Below are positions 19,097 through 27,573 of a DNA stretch of 64,000 nucleotides, piece by piece. Source of the stretch: Bradyrhizobium sp. 1(2017) (GTDB lineage: Bacteria > Pseudomonadota > Alphaproteobacteria > Rhizobiales > Xanthobacteraceae); contig NZ_CP050022.2 in the NCBI RefSeq assembly GCF_011602485.2, positions 7,646,001-7,710,000 on the forward strand. The letters are read 5' to 3'. How positions within the stretch are numbered: the stretch's first letter is position 1; the number at the start of each line of letters is the position of its first letter. A program made the translations under genes and the position numbers. Under the pieces are notes generated by a model, which saw only the letters and a program-made list of their open reading frames with translations, ran no database searches and was not told the origin of the DNA.

Positions 19097-19229
19097 CGAT
19101 GTCCTCCGTCGGGGAAAGGGTCCCCGCGTCGCAAGCGAGCTCGCGGCGCGTGGGGTCTTGGGCATGGACTTGCGATCCACGCCAGGGAGCGGTTTTGACT
19201 TTTGCAGAAGGGGCGCCGAACGCCGCGAC

Positions 19230-20489
19230 TTACTGATAGCCCTTGGGGAAGGGATCGGGCTCGACGAGATCGGCGGTCTCGTAGATCAGCTCGAACTGGC
19301 CATCGAGCTTGGCGCGACCCACCCTCGTCTTCGACCAGAGGTGATGGTTTTCGTGGATGCGCACATAGCCCTCCGGCGCACCCTTGAACTCGACGCCCGG
19401 CGAAGCCGCGGCGATCTTGTCGACGTCGAAGGAGCCGGCCTTCTCCACCGTCAGCTTCCACAGCCACGGGCCGAGATAGGCAGCCTGGGTGACGTCTCCG
19501 ATCACCGTCTTCTCGCCCCAGGCCTTCTTGAAGGCCGGCACGAACGCCTTGTTGTTCGGATTGTCGAGCGACTGGAAGTACTTCATGCAGGCATAGGCGC
19601 CCGCAATGTTCTCACCACCGATGCCGTCGATCTCGTCCTCGGTCACCGAGATCGTGAGTAGCGGCTGCTTGGCGAGGTCGATGCCGGCGGCCTTGAGCTG
19701 CTTGTAGAAGGCGACGTTCGAGCCGCCGACGACGTCGGTGAAGATCACGTCGGGCTTGGTCAGCTTGATCTTGTTGATGACCGAGTTGAACTGGGTCGAG
19801 CCGAGCGCGTAGTACTCCTCGCCGACGACCTTGCCCTTCAGCACGTTCTCGACATGCTTGCGCGCGATCTTGTTCGAGGTGCGCGGCCAGATGTAGTCGG
19901 AGCCAATGAAGAAGAAGGACTTCGCGCCCTTCTCCTTGGCGATCCAGTTCAAGCCGGCGAGAATCTGCTGGGTCGCCTCCTGGCCGGTGTAGATGACGTT
20001 CTTGGACTGCTCGAGGCCCTCATAGAAGGTGGGGTAGTAGAGCATGCCGTTGTACTGCTCGACCACCGGCAGCACCGCCTTGCGCGAGGCCGAGGTCCAG
20101 CAGCCCATGATGGCTGCGACCTTGTCGTTGACGAGCAGCTTCTTGGCCTTCTCGGCGAAGGTCGGCCAGTCCGAGGCGCCGTCCTCCTGGATGAACTTAA
20201 TCTTGCGCCCGAGCACGCCGCCGGCGGCATTGATCTGCTCGATGGCGAGCTTTTCGGCTTCGATCGAGCCGGTCTCCGAGATCGCCATGGTGCCGGTCGC
20301 CGAGTGCAGGATGCCGACCGTCACCTCCGTGTCGGTGACAGCTAGGCCCGTGGTGTTGACTGCCGAGGTCGCGGGCGCCTGCGCAAACGACGCCTTCGGC
20401 AGCATCGTGATGGCCGGCACAGCCGCCATTCCCATCAATAGTTTGCGCCGGAGCGGCGACAACAAGCCCTTGTTTGCTTCGTCTGACAT
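19230..20489 (-). CDS. urtA: urea/amide ABC transporter substrate-binding protein UrtA
   Basis: This is a 419-residue periplasmic binding protein of the UrtA/FmdD group. The signal sequence has a twin-arginine-like LRRKLLMGMAAVPAIT and cleavage near SFAQA. Diagnostic segments include TVGILHSATGTMAISE, MGCWTSASRKAVLPVVE, GMLYYPTFYEGLEQSKNVIY and IGSDYIWPRTSN, which together match UrtA rather than LivJ/K. It is the first gene of urtABCDE. With amiE and fmdA on the same strand downstream, the ligand may be formamide, acetamide or urea. The divergent kinase gene begins 170 bases away. Confidence 0.95.
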   Translation of the reverse strand: MSDEANKGLLSPLRRKLLMGMAAVPAITMLPKASFAQAPATSAVNTTGLAVTDTEVTVGILHSATGTMAISETGSIEAEKLAIEQINAAGGVLGRKIKFIQEDGASDWPTFAEKAKKLLVNDKVAAIMGCWTSASRKAVLPVVEQYNGMLYYPTFYEGLEQSKNVIYTGQEATQQILAGLNWIAKEKGAKSFFFIGSDYIWPRTSNKIARKHVENVLKGKVVGEEYYALGSTQFNSVINKIKLTKPDVIFTDVVGGSNVAFYKQLKAAGIDLAKQPLLTISVTEDEIDGIGGENIAGAYACMKYFQSLDNPNNKAFVPAFKKAWGEKTVIGDVTQAAYLGPWLWKLTVEKAGSFDVDKIAAASPGVEFKGAPEGYVRIHENHHLWSKTRVGRAKLDGQFELIYETADLVEPDPFPKGYQ

Positions 20490-20559
20490 GAGCACCCCAC
20501 TTTTGTTCGAGAACACGCGTTGGTGCCGTGAGGATGGCTCGAATTTGTGCAGCTCAAGC

Positions 20560-20577
20560 ATACGCAAGATCGCGTAT
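20560..20577. promoter_or_regulatory. candidate operator between urtA and the divergent sensor kinase
   Basis: A perfect inverted repeat ATACGC-6-GCGTAT lies near the middle of the 170-base divergent spacer (flanks AGC and ATTGC). Dyads of this size are typical for NarL/LuxR-type response regulators, and one is encoded just downstream of the kinase. No sigma-54 -24/-12 element was seen on either strand. Function is inferred. Confidence 0.5.
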
Positions 20578-20659
20578 ATTGCACCGCAAAATGCCGACGT
20601 AGGCTTTTGGTACGGAATTTGCGAGGGGCTCCGGGTCCATGTCGGGAGTGGGGTAAAGC

Positions 20660-23600
20660 GTGGCAGGGCGGCAGCGAATAGACCGCGTCAGGCGCCAATA
20701 CAACCAATGGGTCGCCAACCAGACGCTGGAAGACTACGCGCTGCGCTTCACGGCGAAGAGCGCGCGCCGCTGGTCCGCCGCCCGCGTCGCCAACACCGCG
20801 CTCGGTGCGATCTCCTTCCTGGCGCTCGAAGCGATCGGCGGCACCATCACGCTCAATTACGGTGTTACCAACGCCACCGCCGCGATCCTCGTCGTATCAG
20901 CCATCATCTTCTTCTGCGGTGTGCCCATTGCCTATTACGCGGCCAAATGCGGCATCGACATCGACCTGCTCACGCGTGGCGCCGGCTTCGGCTATATCGG
21001 CTCGACCGTCACCTCGCTGATCTACGCCTCTTTCACCTTCATCTTCTTCGCGATCGAAGCGGTGATCCTGGCGACCGCGCTCGAAATGTGCTTCGGCATT
21101 CCGCGCCCGATCGGCTATCTGATCAGCGCGGTCGCGATCATCCCGCTCGTCACCTATGGCATCACCCTGATCAGCCGGTTCCAGCTCTGGACGCAGCCGA
21201 TCTGGGTCGTCCTGCATATCCTGCCTTTTGCCGCGATCGCCTGGGCCAATCCCTATTCATTCGCCGAGTGGCGCAAATTCGCCGGCGAGCACGGCGACGC
21301 CAACGGACATTTCGATCTGCTGCTGTTCGGTGTCGCGTCGTCCGTGGTGTTTTCCCTGGTCGCGCAGATCGGCGAGCAGGTCGACTTCCTCCGGTTTCTG
21401 CCGCGCGACCGCCGCACGTCGCGAACGTCATGGTGGATCGCCCTGCTGATCGCAGGGCCCGGCTGGATCATCTTCGGCGCGCTGAAATTACTGCTCGGCT
21501 CGTTTCTCGCCTTCTTCGCGCTGGGCCACGGTCTTCCCGGCGAGCTGGCGGCCGAGCCCGCGCATATGTATCTTGAGGCGTTTCGCTATGTGCTGTCGCA
21601 GCCCGACATGGCGCTGGCGCTCACCGGCGCGTTCGTGATCCTGTCGCAGATCAAGATCAACGTCACCAATGCCTATGCCGGCTCGATTGCCTGGTCGAAC
21701 TTCTTCTCGCGGCTGACGCACAGCCATCCCGGCCGCGTGGTGTGGCTGGTGTTCAACGTCATGGTGGCGCTGCTGCTGATGGAGATCGGCGTCTACAAGG
21801 CGCTGGAGCAGACGCTGGCTCTCTATTCCAACGTCGCGATCGCCTGGGTCGGCGCGCTGGTGGCCGACCTCGTCGTCAACAAGCCGCTCGGCCTGCGCCC
21901 GCCGCAGATGGAGTTCAAGCGCGCCCATCTCTACGACATCAACCCGGTCGGCGTCGGCGCCATGACCATCGCGACCATCGTCTCGATCGCGGCATTCTAC
22001 GGCCTGTTCGGTCCGACGGTGAAGGCGCTGGCCGCCTTCGTCGCATTGGCCGTCGCGTTTATCACCGCGCCCGTCATCGCCTGGCTCACCGAGGGAAAAT
22101 ATTACATCGCGCGCAAGCCAAAAAAGAGCTGGGCCAGTATCGAGTCGATCCAGTGCTGCATCTGCGAGCACCATTTCGAGCCGGAGGACACCACCTCCTG
22201 CCCGGCCTATGCCGGCCCGATCTGCTCGCTGTGCTGCTCGCTCGATGCCCGCTGCCACGATCTCTGCAAGCCGCACGCCCGCGCTCAGGTGCAGTTCTCC
22301 GAGGCGCTCGGGAGGATCCTGCCGCAACCGATCTATCGGCGGATCAACTCGCAGTTCGGCCACTATGTCGGGGTGTTCGTTGTCTCGGCCGGCCTCGTCG
22401 CGCTGGTCCTCGGGCTGATCTATCTCCAGACCTCCGCGAGCGTGCAGGGCGAGAACCTGCTCGTCTCCAACGTGCTCTGGAAGGTGTTCTTCTCGCTCAG
22501 CATCATCATCGGCGTGGTGGCCTGGCTGTTCGTGCTGGCGCAGCAGAGCCGCCGGGCCGCGGAAGATGAAACCAAACGGCAGACGACGCTGTTGATCCAG
22601 GAGATCGACGCGCACAAGCGTACCGACGCCGAGCTGCAGCGCGCCAAGGAAGTCGCCGAATCCGCCAATCTCGCCAAGAGCCGCTATGTCGTCGGCCTGA
22701 GCCACGAGCTGCGCTCGCCGCTGAACGCCATCAGCGGCTACGCCCAGCTGCTGGAGCAGGATGCAACGCTGAGCGCGAAGCCGCGCGACCAGGTCCGTGT
22801 CGTCCGCCGCAGCGCCGATCACCTCTCCGGCCTGATCGACGGCATCCTGGATATTTCCAAGATCGAGGCGGGGCGTTTGTATCTGTCGCGCGACGAGGTG
22901 CGCCTCAGCGAATTCCTCGACCAGCTCGTCGGCATGTTCCGCCTTCAGGCCGCTGCCAAGGGCATCGACTTCGTGTTCAGGCGGCCCGCCGCGCTGCCGG
23001 TCGTCGTCTATGCCGACGAGAAGCGGCTGCGCCAGGTGCTGATCAATCTGCTTTCCAACGCGATCAAGTTCACCCAGACCGGCAGCGTGCAGTTCGTGGT
23101 GCACTATCGCAGCCCGGTCGCGGAGTTCGAGGTGATCGACACCGGCCCCGGCATCCAGGGCGACGACCTCGAGCGCATTTTCGCGCCCTTCGAGCGCGGC
23201 GCACTCGGTGCCTCGCAGCCGCAGACCGGTACCGGGCTCGGCCTCACCATCAGCCGGTTGCTCGCCGGCGTCATGGGCGGCGACATCAAGGTCATGAGCA
23301 CGGTCGGCACCGGCAGCACGTTCAAGGTCAAGATCCTGCTGTCGGAGGTCACCAATCCCCAGCGCATCGCGCCGGTGGAGGCGCCGGTCTCGGGCTATCA
23401 CGGTGCGCGCAAGACCATCCTCGTCACCGACGACGATCCCGTTCATCGCGACCTCCTGCGCGAGGTGCTGACGCCGCTCGGCTTCATCCTGCTCAGTGCG
23501 CCCGATGGACCGGGGTGCCTCGCGCTGGCGCAGCATTGCCGGCCCGACCTGTTCCTGCTCGACATCTCCATGCCGGGCATGGACGGCTGGACCGTGGCGG

Positions 23601-24031
23601 AGGCCTTGCGCGCGAACGGCCATCACCAGGCGCGCATCCTGATGGTGTCGGCGAGTGCGCTGGAGGCCCACGGCACGCCGCTGGCCCAGCCCTTCCACGA
23701 CGGCTATCTGATGAAGCCGATCGACATTCCGCGGCTGCTGGAGACGATCCGCCAGCTCCTCAAGATCGAATGGCAGTACGGCTCGGATGAGATCGTCGTA
23801 CCGTTCTGGCGGCCGGACACCGGATCGAGGCCGCCGGTGCGGCATATCGAGGCGCTGATCGGGCTCGGCCAGATCGGCTATGTCAAGGGTATCCAGCTGA
23901 AGCTCGACGAGATCGGCAGCGAGCACCCCGAGCATGCCGACTTCGTCGCGCAAATGCGATTGCTGGTCGATCGCTTCGATCTCGACCAGTACATGGCCAC
24001 ATTGAAGACGTTGCATGCGCATGAGCATTGA
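20660..24031 (+). CDS. transporter-fused hybrid sensor histidine kinase (NCS1/permease-like sensor)
   Basis: This is a 1123-residue membrane protein. Residues ~30-480 resemble a nucleobase-cation-symporter-1/cytosine-permease fold of about 12 helices (ANTALGAISFLALEAIGGTI; INVTNAYAGSIAWSNFFSRL). A Cys-rich stretch at ~499-540 (CCICEHHF..C..CSLCC..C..C) could bind metal. Two further membrane segments (~570-630) lead to a HisKA domain with His682 in GLSHELRSPLN, a HATPase (NLLSNAIKF, DTGPGI, GTGLGLTIS) and a receiver domain with Asp968 in LLDISMPGMDG. A short helical tail follows. The start is GTG 20660 after a G-rich ribosome-binding site. It is divergent from urtA and overlaps a response-regulator gene, so it probably senses a nitrogen compound and controls amide/urea use. 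The layout recalls CbrA but with a different transporter family. Confidence 0.9.
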   Translation: MAGRQRIDRVRRQYNQWVANQTLEDYALRFTAKSARRWSAARVANTALGAISFLALEAIGGTITLNYGVTNATAAILVVSAIIFFCGVPIAYYAAKCGIDIDLLTRGAGFGYIGSTVTSLIYASFTFIFFAIEAVILATALEMCFGIPRPIGYLISAVAIIPLVTYGITLISRFQLWTQPIWVVLHILPFAAIAWANPYSFAEWRKFAGEHGDANGHFDLLLFGVASSVVFSLVAQIGEQVDFLRFLPRDRRTSRTSWWIALLIAGPGWIIFGALKLLLGSFLAFFALGHGLPGELAAEPAHMYLEAFRYVLSQPDMALALTGAFVILSQIKINVTNAYAGSIAWSNFFSRLTHSHPGRVVWLVFNVMVALLLMEIGVYKALEQTLALYSNVAIAWVGALVADLVVNKPLGLRPPQMEFKRAHLYDINPVGVGAMTIATIVSIAAFYGLFGPTVKALAAFVALAVAFITAPVIAWLTEGKYYIARKPKKSWASIESIQCCICEHHFEPEDTTSCPAYAGPICSLCCSLDARCHDLCKPHARAQVQFSEALGRILPQPIYRRINSQFGHYVGVFVVSAGLVALVLGLIYLQTSASVQGENLLVSNVLWKVFFSLSIIIGVVAWLFVLAQQSRRAAEDETKRQTTLLIQEIDAHKRTDAELQRAKEVAESANLAKSRYVVGLSHELRSPLNAISGYAQLLEQDATLSAKPRDQVRVVRRSADHLSGLIDGILDISKIEAGRLYLSRDEVRLSEFLDQLVGMFRLQAAAKGIDFVFRRPAALPVVVYADEKRLRQVLINLLSNAIKFTQTGSVQFVVHYRSPVAEFEVIDTGPGIQGDDLERIFAPFERGALGASQPQTGTGLGLTISRLLAGVMGGDIKVMSTVGTGSTFKVKILLSEVTNPQRIAPVEAPVSGYHGARKTILVTDDDPVHRDLLREVLTPLGFILLSAPDGPGCLALAQHCRPDLFLLDISMPGMDGWTVAEALRANGHHQARILMVSASALEAHGTPLAQPFHDGYLMKPIDIPRLLETIRQLLKIEWQYGSDEIVVPFWRPDTGSRPPVRHIEALIGLGQIGYVKGIQLKLDEIGSEHPEHADFVAQMRLLVDRFDLDQYMATLKTLHAHEH

Positions 24032-24941
24032 GCCCAAGAAGCGCGACGTCGCGCTCGTTGTCGACGACTCTCCCGAAACGCTGCGGCTGCTCACCGACGC
24101 GCTCGACGGCGCCGGCATGACGGTGATGGTCGCGCTCGACGGCGCCGCCGCGATGCGCATCGTCGACCAGATCACGCCGGACATCGTGCTCCTCGATGCG
24201 GTGATGCCCGGCATCGACGGATTCGAGACCTGCCGCCGCCTCAAGCGCGAGGCCGGCCTTGCCAATGTGCCCGTGATCTTCATGACGGGGCTCGCCGAGA
24301 CCGAGCATATCGTTCGTGGACTGGAAGCTGGCGGCGTCGATTACGTGACGAAACCGATCGTGGTCGAGGAGATGCTGGCGCGCATCCGCGTCCATCTCGG
24401 CAATGCCCGCCTGACCCAGAGCGCACGGGCCGCGCTCGACGTCTCCGGCCGCTTCCTGTTTGCCGTGAACCGGCAGGGCAATTTGCTCTGGGCGACGCCG
24501 CAAGCGCAAAGGCTGCTGTCGGATCATCACGGCCCGCAGGCCGACGACTTCGCCCTGCCGCCATCACTGCTGCAATGGCTGGATCAGGCCAGGAGCAAGG
24601 GCAGCTCGAAGTCTCAGGTAGCCTCCTTGCCCGACAATCCGCAGCTCCGGTTCCATTACATGGGCGAAACCGCGCCGAACGAATTCCTGCTGAGGCTGTC
24701 CAAGGAATCCGGCAGCGCGCCGCCGCCCGAATTCGCCAGCGAGCTCGGCCTCACCACCCGCGAGGGCGAGGTGCTGGCCTGGCTCAGCAAGGGCAAGACC
24801 AACCGCGACATTGCACAGATTCTGGGCCTCAGCCCGCGCACGGTCGACAAGCATCTGGAGCAGATCTACGCCAAGCTCGGCGTGGAGAACCGCACGGCGG
24901 CTGCGGCGATCGCCACGAATGCGACGCGAAGAAATTCGTAG
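24015..24941 (+). CDS. response regulator, LuxR/NarL output
   Basis: This is a 308-residue regulator. The receiver domain spans residues ~10-130 with Asp61 in IVLLDAVMPGIDG and the conserved Lys in YVTKPI. A middle segment (~140-235, RFLFAVNRQGNLLWATPQAQ) looks PAS-like. A C-terminal LuxR-type helix-turn-helix follows: LTTREGEVLAWLSKGKTNRD, IAQILGLSPRTVDKHLEQIY. It overlaps the 3' end of the kinase gene by 17 bases (by 11 if the second ATG at 24021 is used), showing translational coupling and pairing with that kinase. Likely targets are its own operon and urtA, which is inference from layout. Confidence 0.93.
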   Translation: MRMSIEPKKRDVALVVDDSPETLRLLTDALDGAGMTVMVALDGAAAMRIVDQITPDIVLLDAVMPGIDGFETCRRLKREAGLANVPVIFMTGLAETEHIVRGLEAGGVDYVTKPIVVEEMLARIRVHLGNARLTQSARAALDVSGRFLFAVNRQGNLLWATPQAQRLLSDHHGPQADDFALPPSLLQWLDQARSKGSSKSQVASLPDNPQLRFHYMGETAPNEFLLRLSKESGSAPPPEFASELGLTTREGEVLAWLSKGKTNRDIAQILGLSPRTVDKHLEQIYAKLGVENRTAAAAIATNATRRNS

Positions 24942-24985
24942 CGTCGCTGCAAAAGATTTGGCACGCCGTTCATCAAACCAACAGT

Positions 24986-25020
24986 GTCGTCCCGGGGCGC
25001 GAAGCGCGTTCCAGGACGAC
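24986..25020. repeat. short palindromic repeat with GTCGTCC / GGACGAC ends
   Basis: The ends GTCGTCC and GGACGAC flank GGGGCGCGAAGCGCGTTCC, an imperfect inner palindrome. It lies between the response-regulator gene and the convergent monooxygenase gene. The ends match those of the larger elements at 54299-54452 and 60660-60791 and the hairpin at 30344-30369. Confidence 0.75.
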
Positions 25021-25067
25021 GGCGGAGGATGTGGCGGTCGCTATAGTTCCCTTACACGACCCCTCCC

Positions 25068-26570
25068 TCACCGATACACGAAAGCCTTGTCATCCAGATC
25101 CGTCTTGGGGATTTCGTCCTTCTCGGTCCAGTAATCCTGGCTGTGCTGCCATTCCGGCTTGTCGCCGCGCTTCGGCAGCAGATCCATGTTGCGCATCATG
25201 TAGCCGGGGTTGAAGTTTTCCGGATCGATCCAGGGCAGGATCGGCATGTTGTGGTCTTCGGCGCGCAGGCTCACCTCGACCTTCCTAGCGCCCCTGCTCT
25301 TCATATGTCCGAGCAGCCGGCAGACGAAATCGGCGACGAGGTCGACGCGCAGCGTCCAGCTCGCGCGAAAATAGCCGAACACCCAGACCATGTTCGGCAC
25401 GCCCGTGAACATCATGCCGCGATAGGTCACGGTGTCGCCGAAGGCGAGCGGCTTGCCGTCGATCTCGAAAGCGATGTCGCCGAGTGCGGCGAGGTTGAAG
25501 CCGGTCGCGGTGACGATGACATCGGCCTCCAGCAGCTTGCCGGATTTGAGCTGAATGCCGCTCTCGACGAAGCACTCGATCTCGTCGGTGACGACGGAGG
25601 CCTTGCCGCTGGCAATGCCCTTGAACAGATCGGCATCGGGCACGAAGGCGATGCGCTGCCTCCACGGCCGGTACGTTGGCGTGAAATGCGTCTCGACGTC
25701 GTAGTCGGGTCCGAGGACCGCACTGATCTGGCCGATCAGATCCTTCTTCACCTGCTCCGGCTTGGAGACGCAAAGCTTGGTGAACGCGTCCTGCTCGAAC
25801 AGAATCTTGCGCCGGACGATCTCATGGATCCACCCCTCGTCGACCTGAAGCCTGCGCAGCTCCTCCGCGATCTCGATGGCGTTGCGGCCGAGCCGAAAAT
25901 AGGTAGGTGAACGCTGCAGCATGGTGACGTGCGCGCACTTGTCCGCGATGTTCGGCACCAGCGTCGCCGCGGTCGCGCCGGAGCCGATCACGACCACCTT
26001 CTTGTCCGTGAGATCGATATCGTCAGGCCATGTCTGCGGATGAACGATGCGGCCCTTGAAGCGATCGGTTCCCTTCCATTCCGGCGTGTAACCTTCCGAA
26101 TGACGATAATAGCCCTGGCACATCCAGAGGAAGTTCGCGGTGAAGGTCTTTGCTTCCCCGGTGTCGGTCGTCATCGCCTCGATGGTCCAGAGATTTTGCT
26201 CGCTCGACCAGCTCGCGGAGTTGATCTTGTGCTTGTAGCGGATGTGGCGGGCGATATCGTTGTCGTCGATCACCTCCTTCATGTAGGAGAGGATCTCGTC
26301 GGCGGTGGCGATCGGCGGCCCGACCCAGGGCTTGAAGCTGTAGCCGAACGTGTGGAGGTCGCTGTCCGAGCGGATGCCGGGATAGCGATGCGTACTCCAA
26401 GTGCCGCCGAACGTCGCCTGCGTTTCCAGGATGACGTAGCTCGTGCCCGGCAGCTGCTTGTTGATGTGGTAGGCGCTGCCGATTCCGGAGATGCCGGCAC
26501 CGACGATCAGCACGTCGAAATGTTCGGAAGCTTGCTTGGTGGCGGTGTGACCGCGAACGGCGACATTCAT
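25068..26570 (-). CDS. flavin-containing monooxygenase, Baeyer-Villiger type
   Basis: This is a 500-residue NAD(P)H- and FAD-dependent monooxygenase. It has two Rossmann motifs, GAGISG (residues 24-29, FAD) and GSGATA (196-201, NADPH). Between them is the Baeyer-Villiger fingerprint FxGxxxHxxxWP at 171-182 (FKGRIVHPQTWP). The later ATG motif is VIVTATGF. Overall it resembles EthA-like enzymes acting on ketones or thioethers. No alcohol dehydrogenase or hydrolase partner is adjacent, so the substrate is not indicated. Start ATG 26570. Confidence 0.93.
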   Translation of the reverse strand: MNVAVRGHTATKQASEHFDVLIVGAGISGIGSAYHINKQLPGTSYVILETQATFGGTWSTHRYPGIRSDSDLHTFGYSFKPWVGPPIATADEILSYMKEVIDDNDIARHIRYKHKINSASWSSEQNLWTIEAMTTDTGEAKTFTANFLWMCQGYYRHSEGYTPEWKGTDRFKGRIVHPQTWPDDIDLTDKKVVVIGSGATAATLVPNIADKCAHVTMLQRSPTYFRLGRNAIEIAEELRRLQVDEGWIHEIVRRKILFEQDAFTKLCVSKPEQVKKDLIGQISAVLGPDYDVETHFTPTYRPWRQRIAFVPDADLFKGIASGKASVVTDEIECFVESGIQLKSGKLLEADVIVTATGFNLAALGDIAFEIDGKPLAFGDTVTYRGMMFTGVPNMVWVFGYFRASWTLRVDLVADFVCRLLGHMKSRGARKVEVSLRAEDHNMPILPWIDPENFNPGYMMRNMDLLPKRGDKPEWQHSQDYWTEKDEIPKTDLDDKAFVYR

Positions 26571-26694
26571 CGTTGCTTGTTGCCTTGCTTTTTCTTGTGG
26601 CCGGCCTTGGTCGGACGGCGCGTTTCCTCCGCGGCAGGCAATGTCGCCCGCCGCGCTTCCGCTTCAAAATGACATAGATCAGGTCGTGGTCAAA

Positions 26695-27453
26695 TCAAAG
26701 TGCCGCACCCCAGCTCCGCGCGGTCTGCAGAATCCAGTCGCGGTAGAGCGTGAGCGGCGTAACCCCAGTCAACCCACCGCAACCGGCAGCGCCGTTCGGC
26801 CCCGTGGACCAGCTGACGACGCCGACGAGAACGGCACCATTCGGCCTGTCCTCGAAGACGGGACCGCCGGAATCGCCGGTACAAGCGCCGATTCCGCCGC
26901 GAACACCGTTGGTTACGGGATCGACCAACCGAATCTGGAGCGTCCCCGGCTGGCCGGTGGCGACAAGCGCAGCGACGCGCGTGATGCCGCCGCTCTTGCC
27001 GTCACCACTCGTGGTGACGCCGATGCCGGCGATGGTGAAACGGCTGCCGACCCGGATTGGAATCGTCGGCATCCCGACGGCCACCGTCGATTTTCCCTTG
27101 AGTGGAATTTCCAGTTGCAGCAGCGCCACGTCGGCAGTCGCCCGATGCGCCTGCATCGCCTGTATGTTGAAGTTCGGGTGAATAGCGACGGTGCGGACGT
27201 TCAGCAATTGCGGCTGGCCGTCGACGCTGCGATCGACGATCTTGTACTCCGCGCCAGGCTGCACGCAGTGAGCGACCGTGAGCACGAGTTTTGGTGCGAT
27301 CAGGCTGCCGGTGCAGAAATTGCCACGCGAGCCGACGATGGTGACGACGGCGCGCGCCACACCCTCGGCCTGCGGCGTGCCGCCGCCCACGATGGCATGA
27401 GCGGGCGTGGCAAGCAGCGCAGCGGCCGTGACGAATGTTGCGATTGTCTTCAT
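26695..27453 (-). CDS. secreted trypsin-like serine protease (S1 family)
   Basis: This 252-residue protein has a signal peptide (MKTIATFVTAAALLATPAHA) followed directly by IVGGG, the canonical mature N-terminus of chymotrypsin-fold proteases. The catalytic triad is complete: His62 (TVAHC), Asp108 (TADVALL), Ser195 (GDSGGP). Because IVGG follows signal cleavage directly, it may be made active without a propeptide. Three of its cysteines sit at typical S1 disulfide positions (C47/C63, C191). It would act in the periplasm or outside. No inhibitor gene is adjacent. Confidence 0.93.
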   Translation of the reverse strand: MKTIATFVTAAALLATPAHAIVGGGTPQAEGVARAVVTIVGSRGNFCTGSLIAPKLVLTVAHCVQPGAEYKIVDRSVDGQPQLLNVRTVAIHPNFNIQAMQAHRATADVALLQLEIPLKGKSTVAVGMPTIPIRVGSRFTIAGIGVTTSGDGKSGGITRVAALVATGQPGTLQIRLVDPVTNGVRGGIGACTGDSGGPVFEDRPNGAVLVGVVSWSTGPNGAAGCGGLTGVTPLTLYRDWILQTARSWGAAL

Positions 27454-27573
27454 GGGAATACGCCTCGGCAGTCGATTCGGTCAGGGCGGGTTTGCTTCGG
27501 GCTGGTCCTTGCCGATAGCGCGTGCTAGCCGTCTTGTCAGCTATCTCCGTACGGAATTGACGAGGTCGGGACC

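Noticed and set aside
20490..20659. Sigma-54 promoter for urtA, expected for a nitrogen-scavenging operon
   Set aside because: No TGGC-N8-TTGC-type -24/-12 element was found on either strand of the spacer.
21488..24283. A 931-codon open frame on the minus strand opposite the hybrid kinase
   Set aside because: It is antisense to a protein with unmistakable HisKA, ATPase and receiver motifs. Its translation is rich in Arg, His, Asp and Gly without domains, as expected for the shadow of a high-GC gene.
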